Source: Ischnura elegans
Lineage: Eukaryota; Arthropoda; Insecta; Odonata; Coenagrionidae
Assembly (NCBI RefSeq): GCF_921293095.1
Contig: NC_060246.1
Coordinates: forward strand, 84,627,030-84,691,029
Length of the DNA: 64,000 nucleotides
Direction: 5' to 3'
The notes under the pieces were generated by a model, which was given only the letters and a program-made list of their open reading frames with translations, did no database searches and was not told the origin of the DNA. A program made the translations under genes and the position numbers. Shown in pieces: positions 12,324-25,800 of this stretch (positions are counted from its first letter, which is position 1; each line of letters starts with the position of its first letter).

Positions 12324-13269
12324 AGAAGTGAAAAACCTAAAGTTTAAATTGTCAATTTTCTACTTTTATTTTTTGATCAAATAATTTAGACGTCTACGCA
12401 ATCTACAGGTGCTATTATAAATAATATGCATATAGGTTAAAGCTCAATTATGTAATAGACATTTTAAAAAAAATTCTAAACGCGGCTTCCTCCGACCAAT
12501 ATTGAATTGGGAAATCATTTTTCGACTTATCGAGGTAATCTTTAGATTATGCCTGTGAATCTTGGGTGAAAAAATCGTCATAACTTCAACAGAGGTCCAA
12601 CATGGAAGGTCAAAATTTTAGAAAGAAAGTGATGATGACATTGGTGGTTTGGAAAAAGGGTGGGAACAATAAGTTACTTTTTATTTGTACTCGGAAGAGC
12701 GCTATGAAGATGACGCTTAGCCCGTTGGAATTAGTTGCGTATAAAAATAAGTAGCAACAGTCTTTTATCCTTCAGGTTAGGCAAATACCAACACATTATA
12801 TTTACGGGTGTTACATAACTTCAAGGATGAAAGATTTCATACACGTAATACATAATTTGGAATCATTTTGGAGATATTAAACAATTTGAACTTTTATATA
12901 TTTTAGACATTAGTATAGTTATATCATCTATAAAATATATTTTTCAAATTTTATATTGCGTTCTTTCTGTATTACCAGTATTATTCATTCTCTTGTCCAA
13001 ATAAGATAAGAGTGATTTTGTCTTTTAATTAGATCTTACCTCATTCACCTCCAGCAAACGCCTCCAAAATTCTGTGTAATGTAACTAAAATGTTCTGAAA
13101 ATAAAGGTTGCTACCGATTTTCAAACACCAATTCACACTTTCAAGTGATAAGATGTGATCCAGAATATAAGAGATGGAGGGCGGCATAACCTTGGCTCTC
13201 TTGTGACTAATTCTCATTGCAACGCTTTTCTAACGCATGTACTAGGGTTTGCAGACGCCTCGCTGACTG
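12324..13269. other. No feature recognised
   Basis: AT-rich sequence between the foldback element and the LINE; no terminal repeats or coding signature seen. Confidence 0.35.
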
Positions 13270-16200
13270 GCTAATTACGCGAAGCTCACTAATTTTAACG
13301 TCATTCCTCCCACTTTTACGTCAGCTTCCAACTTATCCCGCGCCTCCCTTACCATCTTCTCAGCGTACACGTTAAAAAGCAGCGGCGAAAGAGGGCAGCC
13401 TAGCCTCACTCCTTGGCCAATGCTTGCCCACCCATAGTATCCATCTGCCACCCTCACTTGTGTAGACTGTGCCATATACAGATTACGAATAAGTCGCCTA
13501 TCCCTTCCATCTACGCCTATTTTCTTGAGATTATCCATTAATTTTATCCACTCTATCAAATACTTTTTCAAAATCCACGACGCACGCACGCAGGTTCTGG
13601 TCATATTCTAGGTTCCTCTCCATCAGGTACCTTATTACTGCGTTTGCGTTACGACTTGACTTTCCTTTTCTAAAACCAAACTGATCTTCATGTAACGTTT
13701 GTATGCTCGTGCCATATTTTTGGCGTCCCTTTTTCTGTTGTTTCTGTGCATTTCGTACGGGCCGCGGAGTGGCAGTGGCGTCGACCGGTGTATATAGCCG
13801 GTCGGTGCTCCTGTGACAAGGATTCGCTTTTTTCGTGGGAGATCGTTTCGTAAGGCTACCAAGGAAATAATCGCGGAGGTCGCGGGAGCCGAAGCAGCGA
13901 GCGAGTCAGAAGCTGGAGGTGGTGCCTTTTATTTTTCCTTCCTTTTCCTACCCCCTTCTCTCTCCCCTACTCACCCCTTCACTGTATTATGTATTACATA
14001 TGATATATTTCACGCAGTGCCGGTTGTGTCTGTAAGGCACAATTCTTCCTCTCTAACGCATGGTGTATGAGATATGATACTCCCCGTCGTTATACCTACT
14101 ATATGGTTCTCGAAACAATCAGTAGATGTTATAGGCGGTCTTCCTCTCATTATGTAGAGGGAAGCCAGCACTCCGCATGACAAACGAGTAGGAGGATTTT
14201 CCCGAGCGATATTAGTGAATTGATTCCAAAAACAAGGTAATAAAAATATTTTATTGAAATCTAAGCCTTAAATTGAGAAAAAACCTGAGAATTCATCGTA
14301 TTTATTGATGCATACGTATTAGAATTACACGTAAAAATGTACATATATGCATATATGATATACATATTCAAATTTTCCTTATCAATTAAAAAAATTGCAG
14401 AAAAAGTTAACACAATGTAGTAAAAAGAAGCCTTACTGAGTGTACTTTATTAGGGAAAAACGTTTTTGGCATGTATTTAGAAATTGATGAAGTTAAGGGT
14501 TGAAGTAATTCCCAATGATGACACGTGACTCGAGAAACTTTTAAGGAGTGTAAGTCACTGAGGGAATACCGAACAGGACAAACCTTTCTTTCCCTTCACC
14601 TCCCATACAACTGCAGGTGGATTTTCCTAGCCTCCCCTTTCCTGCACTGTCGCCCATATTTGCACTGTGGTTGTTCGATTTCAAGTTATTCGAACAACTC
14701 GTCATCGACCAAATCCGAAGCTGGACGGGAAAAACAGGGCCGTGTTACGTTCACCCGACTGCTCGTTTGCCCTCGCCTCCATTCGTCTGTTTTATATCCT
14801 CGGTAACACTTTCGATACGTACGATATTAGGCTAATATTCCTATAATATCCGCATTCCACAGCTTTCTTCTTTTTCGGAAGCGGAATTAAAACCGTCCTC
14901 ACGAAATCCTCCGGCAAAAAATCCCTCCTCATAGATCCTGCGCACTAGTTCGAAAAACCTTTTCTTACTATCCTTCCCTAGATTCTTCAGAAGCTCGCAC
15001 GGGATATTGTCCATGCCCACTGCTTTCCAAGCTTTCATCTCACGAAAGGCTCTCTCTATTTCCGTATCTAAGATACCCGGCCAAAGATTATCCTCCTCCA
15101 CTGAACTTTCCTCCTCTAAAGTCAATCTCTCCTGCCTGTTCCTTTCATCATACAAATCTTCCACGTATTCCTTCCATCTACTCTGTACCTCTTCTCGCTC
15201 AGTTGACATCCTTCCATCTTTAGAAATAATTTTAGACATGGCTTGCCCTGCTTTTCTGCCCGATGGCGACTTAAATTTAGCGTACAACGCGCCTACCTCT
15301 CCTTCCTTCTTAAACTTTTCCATTTCCTCACACTTTCTTTTCCACCAAGCCTCCCTTGTCCACTTTGTTTCACGCCGTAATCGATTACTTATTTCCCTAT
15401 AAAATCTATTTTCCTGATCTGTGCCCCCGTTCTTCCACTTCCTCCTCTCTTCCATTTGTTTTACCATTGTTTCCGTAATCCACGGCTTCTTTATCCTTCT
15501 GCTGTCAACGTAGCCAAGTGACTTCTCCGCCGCTTTGACCATTCCTGTTTAGGTATTATCCCACCCTTCCTCTACAGTCTGTGTACTTCCAATCTCCCGT
15601 TTACTAATGTCCACTAGTTCCTTATATTCTCTCCTCATAGTCCCCTTCAGCGCTTCTACATTCCATTTCCTCGCCTTTTTGACTTTCATAAGTCTTTTGA
15701 ATCTTACGTTGCATATCATGAGCACTAGGTTATGGTCTGAATCTGCATCCGCTGCAGGGAAGCTCCGCGAGTTTTTCACACTATTTCTAAACCTCTGTCT
15801 TACCATGATGTAGTCTATCTGATATCTTCCCACATCCCCTGGACTTTTCCATGTGTACCTTCGCCCTTTATGATGATTGAACCACGTGTTTGTGATAAAT
15901 AATTTGTTTCTCCTACAAAATTCTGCTGCTTTATCTCTCCTGTAGCTCCTCATTGCTAATCCAAATTCATCTACTTCGTTCCTATCCCTCCCTTTCCCCA
16001 CTGAAGCGTTCCAGTCCCCCATCACTATTAGATTTTATTTCCCGCGGTTTCTCTAATTATTTCCTAGAGCTGTTCATACACCTCATCTACTTCTTCCTCC
16101 CTATGATTTCCAGGGGGCATGTAAACTTGAACCACCACAAGGTTGGTGGATCGCGCCTCAATTTCTGTCACCAGAACCCTATCGCTCACCTGATCTGTAC

Positions 16201-16690
16201 TTACCACTCGCTTACCCATCTTTCCGTTTAATACTAAAGGTATTGCTCGTTGACTTTCCTCCCCACCACCATATATATAACCCCATAACCATCACTCCAG
16301 TAGTCCCCACCATCCTGCCACATCACTTCGCATAATCCTAAGATATATATCCTTATTTTCTCCATTTTCCTTTTGATATTATATTCTAGCTTCCCGGCCC
16401 TCATCGTTTTCCTGACATTCCACGTCCCTGAATTTATTTTTGCCTTCTTCTCCATCTCCTTGTTCTTCTTTTCTTCATTTTTCATTGCTGCTGCTGATGA
16501 TAAGTCCCTGAAAGGATTTCGCACATTGACGACCCCGAGGACCTTGCCGAATTCGCTTCCGTGAAGGACATTCGCCCTTTGCGGATAGGTCCCGTTCGAT
16601 GTGTTTCCGAGGCTCATTTGTTCTGGTGTCCTTCCTCCTTTTAGGTTGCTCCTTCTGAATGAGCAAGCTAAGAGGAGGAAGGGCACCTAA
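13270..16690 (-). mobile_element. Degenerate LINE (endonuclease plus reverse transcriptase), minus strand
   Basis: Reading leftwards from 16690, the pieces are in order. First comes the start of an AP-type endonuclease (GTWNVRKTMRAGKLEYNIK, ILGLCEVMWQDGGDYWSDGY). Then come the endonuclease core (MMGDWNASVGKGRDRNEVDE, RYQIDYIMVRQRF, SDHNLV at 16025-15549), a linker with WITETMVKQMEERRKWKNG (15542-14841), and the reverse transcriptase start (MDNIPCELLK). After an interruption come DQFGFRKGKSSRNAN, LRACVVDFEKVFDRVD and QGVRLGCPLSPLLFNVYAEK (13735-13275). The chain ends before the YADD region. Frame breaks and stops make it a pseudogene. It resembles insect elements often mis-annotated as craniofacial development protein 2; the clade is not assigned. 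Confidence 0.85.
13736..14840. other. 1.1-kb insertion or replacement splitting the LINE
   Basis: The LINE reading stops at 14841 (after EKEESCG, where a YRPISL-like motif is expected) and resumes at about 13735 with HEDQFGFRKGKS. The intervening sequence is not reverse transcriptase. Its left part is GC-rich with TGTATATAGCCGG-like text; no terminal repeats were found. Confidence 0.5.
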
Positions 16691-16775
16691 AACTGACCAA
16701 TCACAGACAATTTGACTGCCCCAACTGTGTATATAACCCCGGCAATAAACAGGTCCATCATTTAAAATTGTGTAA
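16690..16775 (+). mobile_element. Penelope-like terminal fragment
   Basis: GTATATAACCCCGGCAATAA followed by CAGGTCCATCATT matches the arrangement at 17045-17113 (GTATATAAACCCGTCAATTT, then AGGTCCATCATT). Two related, incomplete copies therefore lie about 330 bp apart. Assignment to Penelope-like ends rests on the copy at 17.0-17.3 kb. Confidence 0.45.
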
Positions 16776-17019
16776 AACTAAAAAAATAATTGTTTAAAAA
16801 TTTGAAGTGTCATTTTTGGGCCACTCAGGGCCGATTCACGGCTTCCGTCGCCGTTAGTATGTAGTCTTCTGAACTTTAGAGTGCTTTTGCACATGCTCAC
16901 TAGAAGCCTGTCTTTCTAATTCTCCTTCACTAACACTGGAAAGGTAACACTGGTCCCTATACACTTGCATCGTCATTTTTCCCCTGTTTACGCACTTCGC
17001 GTAAAATCATCGCCGCCGA

Positions 17020-17240
17020 AGAGGTGGTATATATACACACCGGAGGCTGGACGGACTTTGGGTATATAAACCCGTCAATTTTGAGGATCGTCGTCGTCAT
17101 AGGTCCATCATTCGCCCTGAAGACGATGGCAGAGAAGCCCATTGAAACGTTGGCAGCAATGTCCATCCTGACCCGGCTGATTTCCCGAGAAGACTTCATA
17201 CATAGTTGGTACAGTTTCCTACAACCATTCAAAATAGATT
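17020..17240 (+). mobile_element. Penelope-like terminal repeat with hammerhead-like core
   Basis: The segment holds TATATAAACCCG, then CTGAAGA (17117-17123), a short hairpin (GATGG with CCCATT), GAAAC (17144-17148) and GTTGG, then ACCCGGCTGATTTCCCGAG. CTGANGA, hairpin and GAAA are the conserved core of hammerhead ribozymes, which are known in the terminal repeats of Penelope-like elements. The same order recurs at 27.9, 33.2 and 58.4 kb. No reverse transcriptase or GIY-YIG coding part is present here. Confidence 0.55.
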
Positions 17241-17260
17241 TTTTACGTGACACCATCACG

Positions 17261-19684
17261 TAGACTACCTTTCGTCTGAATCCTACTCTTCGACCTATTT
17301 GGCGTGGATGGCCTTACTGTGAGTAATTTAGAATTAATCCCGCCAGTGCATCTGTAGGGGTCAAAGGAACGCTCAAGCCTTTCCACCGTATCAAAGTTGT
17401 AGCCCAAGGGAAAAGTTTGATTGCGTAACATGTAAAAAATGTTGAGTAAATAAGCTAGTATGACAAAAAAACTTTACAAAACGTCATAGTAAAACTCTTT
17501 TATGATGAAAAATCAACAAAAATAGCGTAAAATATCAAATAATCTTTTGAACTATCGCCGTATTGAACAAAAGTGTCCCATCTGCAGTTTTAAGTGTATC
17601 TAATACCCTTTTTATTTATTTTTTTTTAAACTGCAAGATCAATCGTCCCGTTTTCGTTTTGTAAAGATGTAAAATCTAAAATTAAATAAAATTTACCATG
17701 TTCCGTTGTACAAAAAATTTTGAAATAGACAAAACACTGAATTTTCAAATGGGGCAAATATGTCACGTGCGCGGTTATATGGACTTTATTATACGCGTAG
17801 GAATACCTCTCTTACCAATCTTAATGAAATAATATATCTCTAAAAAGGAGACTCTATGCCCGCACTCTATACTATATCTTTTTGCTATCTCAGGAGAGTT
17901 GGGCAGGTCATAACCTCCACCCCACTGTTTCTGACTCCGCATCAGTCTTTCATTTTAATAAAAAAAATACCAAATATCATTTAAAGTATTTCAAAAATAC
18001 TTCGGCATATTTAACTCCAAATTAAATTATAAAATTTATCTGTTAGACATCTGTAATTAATTGTAAATTCTAAAAATAATTAAATTGGGTACATAATGGT
18101 AATGATACTTTTTTAGGTTTCTTGCATTTGCACTTGCTATCCTAAGCATTCCTAAACCTATCGACAAGCTGTATGATCGATTTAGTGAGTTATCCGCAGT
18201 GTTGGAATGCATATAATATAACCTGGATAAAAACAAAGAAATATTTATGAGAAAAATGTGACTTTCCTTTTACTTCAGTACTTTAAAATAACTAAAGAAT
18301 GATGTAGGACGGAATGAGTGAAGAAAAGAAAAAAATCTGAAAATCCCACAAATAATGGGGAAAATGAACACTCGCTATTGCTGGTTATAATTTTTGTAAT
18401 TCAAATTTAAAGCTTTTAGGTAAAATTGTTTTTGATTAATTAAGCTTCCCTCACCGATTTTTTAAATTTAGCCCACAATTCATCACCACAGTGGTCATTT
18501 TAGTGTATTTTTCTCTACACTTTTCAAAGCCAGGACCGCGTTGACTTACGGACAGTCATTTGGGGGCCGAAGACACGCTCAAGGTCCGAATAAAAAAGAA
18601 TCAAAATATGGGTGCCGCTTATTTTTATAATTCGTCTGCGTAAAGTTATTTTCAGGATACATGTGCCTGCAATGTTTTTTCCTAAATAAAATTTCTCCAC
18701 TGACAGAATGTGGCCTCGAAGACCGCGATTAGGATAGCTAATGGCTATTAGCCATGTTTTTAGAGATTAGTCGCATTGGTAGTTTGATGAGGATTTTATA
18801 TATAATATCTCTCTCTTTTTCTATTTTTTTCTTGAATATAGCGAAGTTCAGTGTCTTCTGTCATCTTCCTAAATAATTATTCAAACGAGCATGGGTGGAA
18901 AAGTTATATCGCACAATATTCCTGAGTTTTTTGGCTTAGGAGAGTAGCCTTCCCGATATCTTCTGCGTAAAATTAAAAATGCCCTCTTTCCTCAATTGTA
19001 TCGTGCAGTATATCATTATTCAAACGACTGCCTGTATGCACTAGCCCTTGCTGTTCGTGACATGGTCATAAAATGCATTACCAAAACAAATATTGGTTCT
19101 CAGTGAACAGTTCGTGACCAAATCTTTGCTCTTCTTCCCATCAATGTGACCCTTTTCCCAGGGTACACCGGTCCGTGGGAAATCCAACCGTCATTATTTC
19201 TTTCTCGTAGGGACAGTCTTCTTTTAATGAGGGAAGGATACTACCAAAAACTGCTGAACAAAAGACTTTCGAGGAATCTTGATTAACCATATGTTAAAGG
19301 CTGAACGGAGTGCAAGGGAAGAACTCGATATTCCATATTCCCTCGTTACGGTTTTCTTCTTCAAAAAATTGTATTTGGCACTGATTTTTTAATTTCATAA
19401 AATTGCATGAAATAGTGTGTTTTTGATGATTTAAAAAAATATAATTTGCTTTTAATAGGTACAAATTCTGGATAAAATTTAAATTAGTGGTATACATATA
19501 AATTATCGTGATTCCATCAAAAATGCTCGCCAATTTTGAATAATCTTGATACTGAAGACATTGGAATACCTGAGCCGATAAAAAATATACCACGATTTTC
19601 TGGAGTCTGTTAATTGCTGAGATTGTAAAATTTGAACAGGAGCCTTGGTTTCTTCAAGCAACATCTATTATTTCCGACGATAAT
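17261..19684. other. Upstream region of the receptor gene, no feature recognised
   Basis: A 2.4-kb AT-rich stretch with no recognisable exon or terminal repeats. The promoter of the receptor should lie near its right end, but no TATA box or initiator could be chosen with confidence. Confidence 0.35.
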
Positions 19685-19853
19685 ATGTTGTTCAGTGTTC
19701 CACATTTTTTTATAGCGATGCTTATATTAATCGCTTCATGTTTAGCTAACCTCTTCCATGAAAAACCTATTGGAAGTGATATCAAGATGATATTAGATTA
19801 TTTCACAACAAAGCGTATTTCAAGGGTTACTGGATTTGCCTGCTGGGAGAAAA
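19685..19853 (+). CDS. Ir75: IR75 exon 1: start and signal peptide
   Basis: ATG at 19685 opens a hydrophobic segment (LFSVPHFFIAMLILIASCLA), then IKMILDYFTTKRISRVTGFA and CWEK. The GTAAGT donor at 19854 leaves one base over. No earlier in-frame ATG gives a better signal peptide. Confidence 0.85.
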
Positions 19854-22800
19854 GTAAGTACTATTATTACTAGTTATTCTTATTAAAATTTTTCAATCAC
19901 AATTTTTAGTGAATCTATGTGAAACTTAATTCTTTTTCAAAGTTAAAATTAATGAAAAAGAGAAGGAACGTACCTACTTAATGTGGAGGAATTTAAAGTA
20001 AAGCTTTGTGATAGCTGGCTCATAATAAAAATTGAGAATTAATTCAGTGCCTTTCGAATAATATTCGAAAGCTAGAATAAAATCATTTTTCAAAACAATA
20101 TTGATAATTTTTTTACGGAGCCAAATTTATTATATTTTTCTTGTGCATACTAACAATTATTAACTAATTTTCACGTGGAGAAATTTACAGATGATATTAT
20201 TTTCTCCAATTTAGGAGAGATTAGAGCAATGATGAAAGGACTCTCCAATGCAGGAATTCAGAGTAATTTCATCGAGGCGCAGCACGACCGTGTCAATGTT
20301 CTTAGGGCAATGTTGAGATTTAGCGATGCTCGTGAAAAATGGCCACTCGGGATGATAATTGATTCGAAATGCCCTAATATTCAGCTTCTCTTTGAAATGG
20401 TAAGTACGTCAGGAAATCATAGAATCCACTTTCCAAAAGTGAATATTTACGAGAAAAGCCTCATGTACGAGGGGTATATGGAAACTAAGGTCTCCAAATC
20501 CTAGGCGTTGCAGCACGCAACTCGAAGCAAAATTTAGCTACCCTGTCGTGTTTATTGGTCCTTTACCCTTGCCATCGCATAAAAAGTCTCTCATTAACAA
20601 GATAATTACCGGCGCAGCACCCATTCGCGATGGGCGTCCCGATTGCTGCTCCCGCCAAGTGTGAACTGGGGTCTGCCATTAAGTTTCTGCCTGCGAATAT
20701 GGTTGCTTCGATTGAAATTCATCCCCGATCGGAAGAAATATGTTGTCCGAAGAGCATAGAATTGAAAACTGTACGGAAGTGGCGCAGAAAATTGTAATGA
20801 TTGCGCCTGAACGTTCATGACGAGCAGTAGACTTCTCAAAATCAGTGGGCTAACGTCTTCTGGGACAGAAAATGTGTTCTGATGATCGATTTCATTCCCA
20901 AGGATACAAAAATCAACCACTCGAGGCACTATGAGATCCTAAGAAAACTTTGAAGGGCTATTCAGAACAAAAGATGCAGCAGGATAACAAAGGGCGTTCG
21001 ATTGCACCACGACAAGGCGTGATGCCCACAAGGGACAAGGATATGGCCCATAAAACAACGTCACTCATCGAGCAATTTAGATGGAAGGTGATTGATCACC
21101 CACCTCACAGTCCAGATATCGCTCTCTGTGAATATAATCTCTTTACGGCCCTAAAAAAAGATTTGGGAGGGCGGCGATCCGCGAACGTCGACGACGTTTA
21201 AGAAGCGGTTCTTGCCTACCTACGGGAAGCTGATTTGAGGAGGGAGTAGAAAAGTTCGTCTCAAGGATGTGGAAAGTCATCGAGCGCACAGGCGGCTACA
21301 GAGAAAAATTGCTGAATGTTCAATATTTCTAACCATGTGATATGTATTGGCAAAAAATCTCGTCAACTATGACTAAAAAATTGGAGACCTAACTTTTCAT
21401 ATGCACCTCGTTATTGAATTTCTTTTACTACATGAGAGATTTTTATTCTTACACATTCTAATAGGGCAAGGAATATAATTTGGAGAATAGTCATAATGAT
21501 ATTTTATAAATATAAAGGTTATAATTTAAATATAAGTTTTCGATCGACTATATGTGCTTCAACACGTTCAACCGTATTATTCATTAGCTTTATTATTATA
21601 CTTATAGATAAAAGGTGATAATGAATATTCTTTACATGATTCACCATTTTGATTACCTTTTATGAGAGTAACAATTTGAAGTCATTCATTATCAAATCTC
21701 ACGTGGCAATATATGGTTGTTGACTACTTTTAGCCCTGCAATGTAATTATGCGCCAATTGTTTATAATGATGAGAGTTATCCGTTGGTAAATCGTTCAAG
21801 CTCTAATTCCTATGCACCTTTTCGGATATCTATTGTATTTTTGCTCTTTTTGCTTTGTAGAAAAATAATTAAAATATAAGCAGCGTTCCTAAGGATTATT
21901 ATCAAGGAGCAATTACGTATTTGTCACATATATGTTTTTATTTACCCGTCAAATTGATTCAATCATTGAGTTGGTTGAAAAACCGTAGAAATAAAGTGGA
22001 CTCAAAGGTGTGGTTGGTCGCAATACATCAATTCTGAGGGTAAATATAGTTTTGACAGTACTCGTAAAAAGTTTCAACCAATTTTGTTTTTAGGCATTTC
22101 AGTACAAGGCGTTTGATAGTATGCACTTCTGGCTGGTCCTACACGATCATTTGGAGCTGGCCCCCGAAAAAGAAAAGAATGTCAAGAAAATGGGGTGTCC
22201 CTTAGACGCATACACCCTGCGGGAAATCAACAAGACATTTTCCAACGCCCAGATCCTTCTCGACAGTGAGGTGACATTCGTCATTAAGAGGTATTACGTT
22301 TATAATTAACTTCATTAATTTTAAAAATTTCTTATTTTAAAGAATCTTCTGCAACCAGGCGCAAGTATTGTGGTTAAAGTGGCTTTCTATCGTTGGAGCG
22401 TAATTGAATGATTCATTCAATACGATGACCGCATTCACGCTCACAGTAGTAAAACTGGAGTAAGTATGTATCCAAAAGAATGTGGGAAATTCAGCTTTGC
22501 ACACACGGAGAACGTAGAACTGAGGAGGAGCCAGAAGTATTCAGAAAAATAAGAGGTGAAAAAATCGATATGGGAGAAAGAAGAGCTCAAATGCAATGAA
22601 ATTGTACAAGAGAATATGATAGTTAAAGTGGGAGACAAGATGTTATTGCATACCTCTCCGCTGAACAGTAGAATAAACCCTCCGGTTTCCTTCCTCTAAT
22701 CGAAGTGCTATTATCAATTAGGTGGAGTGGGTGGAGTACTGGTCGAAGTTGACTGCTTCAGCAGTCGACCGTTGGACTCAACTCGTACGATTGGGAAGCG

Positions 22801-25800
22801 GCTGTGAAGATGGATTTGCTCATAAATTCGATCTGTAAGCGGAGTTGAAGCAGTTTTACGTTAAACGTGGTCGGAGTCGATGGCTATGGATATATCGCAA
22901 GTGGCCATTTTTGATTCAACTACTCAGGAAAAGAATATAATCACAAATTACTTTTTTCAATGTATTACTCATTATGGATAAAGGGTAAGCTGAACATTGA
23001 TTTAATTTTTTCACAAAGAGGAAGAGAACAAAATATTTCTCCATCGCAACAGCCATGTCTTTTGTTTTTATACGTCTGCCATCACGAAGCAAATTTGCAC
23101 TCTTGAGACATTTATGTGTAGATAATTGTAGCGAGATGTTTTTGAGCCGTCTCCATAACAGTCTATTTCAACGTGTATACCTGACTTTGGAGCAAGTTCA
23201 GAGGATTCAAGCGGTCAAAGATACGCAAATTTGATCGAGTCGGAAAGGGTATAGGGATATCGTTCGATCATATACAGGCATCCCCCGAGTTACGTAAGGG
23301 ATGCGTTCCGGCAGACTCTGCGTAAGTCGAAATTTACGTAAGTCGAACATTCTGCGTCAGTGCTTCAGAGATTTCGATCGGTGGGGTGAATTCTCAGCGG
23401 AGAAATGCGCGGCAAATTCTCGGTGAAGTTTCATTCAATTCACTGCGATAATCATGAACTTCGCGTATCCTTACGTTAATAAATAAAAAAATTAATAAAC
23501 ATTAATATAGTCTGAGAGTTGCATTTCGAGCATTTTCCGATTGACCGATCGCGTGGATTCGGAAAAGTACGGTATCTCAACGCTACATTACTAAAATGAA
23601 TACTTAAATTGATTCATTATGTTACACTGCGATCTAAGGGCCCATAGTTTGCATTGTCTTCTTACCTTTAATCATTATATCTTCTGCCTTTTATATATTA
23701 CGTTCATTGATGAATCTTGAGGTTTCATTGTCGCAGTTAATAGACGTAGGAGGGGTGTCGAGGATTATGAGCAAATAACGCACAAAAATACCAGTAAATC
23801 ACTATATTCTTAAATACACTCACACGCACAAAAACTCAATCTTTCACGTAAGCAAACATACTTCCATATTCTCAGATCTCAATAAAATTACGTGAAAATA
23901 TCATCATTTGAATGTTTACTTCGCAGGAAACATCGAAGAATATTTCCAATGCACGAAGGTAATTAAAAGTGAGCTTTTATTCAGCCAACTCCGTCATTAA
24001 CTTGCAAAAAAGTTAGTGGGGAAAAGCTTTCAATAACGCAGTATTCATTTATATTGGCACACAATATGAGAGAACGAGAAAATGCAGCATAATAAAATCT
24101 AATGCCTTGTTTCCACTACGCTCTTCTTACGCGGGTTAGTGCTGACCCGGGTTACATATCGTTGTGGAAACGGCAGTTAGCGCCAACCCCGGTCAGAATT
24201 GTAACCCGGGTTGGCTGACGCAGGTTAGCAGATAACGCGGGTTAGAAATCGTAGTGGGAACGCTAGTTTCCTGATCTAGTGAGCAATTAACGAACGTATT
24301 TTCTCTAACAACCATGAGATCAGGCAATTATTGAAGGCAGGAAAAACGTTCGAGTAGTTATTTTTTTAAATAAGAGCGGGGATGGCCAATCCTGAGAGAA
24401 AGAATTTTTTAGACGACGAGATGGAGATCTTGCTCTCGATTTATGAAGAGGAAAATATCCAACGGAGGTTTCGGGGTACATTTAAAGGCCACAAACAGGT
24501 GTGGGCAGACTTACCTGCTCGGGTATAAAAGCGGTCTATGTTGACATCGCAGAATACCTCCACCACTGCAAGATCTGACCCAAACTTGAGGTAGTACAGT
24601 GCAATCGCTATCCTTTAGGGACGAGAATAGCTTCTCGCGCGCGCGTACTTATTTTAACGATGCTAGTCCCTATTCCATCGCACAGCATTTGAAATGTATC
24701 CCGCTGGATACGATATGTTTTTTGAAAAGCATCGGGTTAATTGGGAACATCTCTATCCCAAAACCCCTGACTGCTATCAAACCGTCAACTTCTTCTTATG
24801 TCATGCCGGGGTTTTCTTCGTAACCTATTCATAATATAGGCCCTCAGGTTCCTCCTGCGTCGCATTTCTTCTTCCATTTGTTCCGGAGGCGGATCCAATT
24901 TCGCCACAGCATTAAATAAATGTTGATCAAAGGCAACAATCTAGCTACTTGAACCTCCATTATCATCACAAGCTATTTTGTTACTCAACTATTTACCTCC
25001 CCCAAACTTCTGTTCCCGGCAGGCTATTCGGACAAACTTCCCGTTGGAACGCTGGTCAGGTTAGCCATCATCCCCTAACCGCTGTAGACCCCATAGATCT
25101 TTTATACAGAAAGATCTATGAAAGATCTATGGTAGACCCTTCGTAGTGGAAACAAGGCATAAGCAGAATACAACACGAAAACCCAGTCGCCAACATGTAC
25201 TCAATTAATATCGCGTGTCAACTTTTTCTTCACTTTTTCGCGGCGTTCTTTGCCAACACTCAAAATTTCAGTGCCTTTACGTGGGTACTAACCAATTACT
25301 TTCCGCTATAAAGATGTCTGCTCGAACTTTATTTTCTTTTAATTCCACAGATGGAAATGTCCAAACTTAAGGATACAATTTTTAAATAGTTGAAAGTCGG
25401 AGTTCGGGAGTGAGCGCAACCACTTCCATCGCTAGAACTGCAAACAAATTTTCACATTAATTGGTGACTTGGGGTTTACTATCAATTTTTCTACAGAAAT
25501 TAATGAAAATTCCTTCGGGGAATGGTAAAAATGGGTCACTTTGCTTTGTTTATCACATAAAAAACTCGATAACTATTCGATATATTTTCTACCATTGGGT
25601 ATACGAGCGAATATCTACTTCATCTTGCTCGCATACGAAAATTAACGTAATCATTTGAAATACGGTTATCACTTACGTAAGTACGGATTTACGTAAGTCG
25701 AGGCATACGTAACTCGGGGGATGCCTGTAAAGAGTTGCTGGGGCAAAATACTGGTCATGAAGAGCTTACTCTAAAATAATAGCGTCACACGTCTTTGCGC

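Noticed and set aside
16957-17259. 100-codon minus-strand stretch and 79-codon plus-strand stretch
   Set aside because: Both overlap the Penelope-like terminal segment and have no protein family features.
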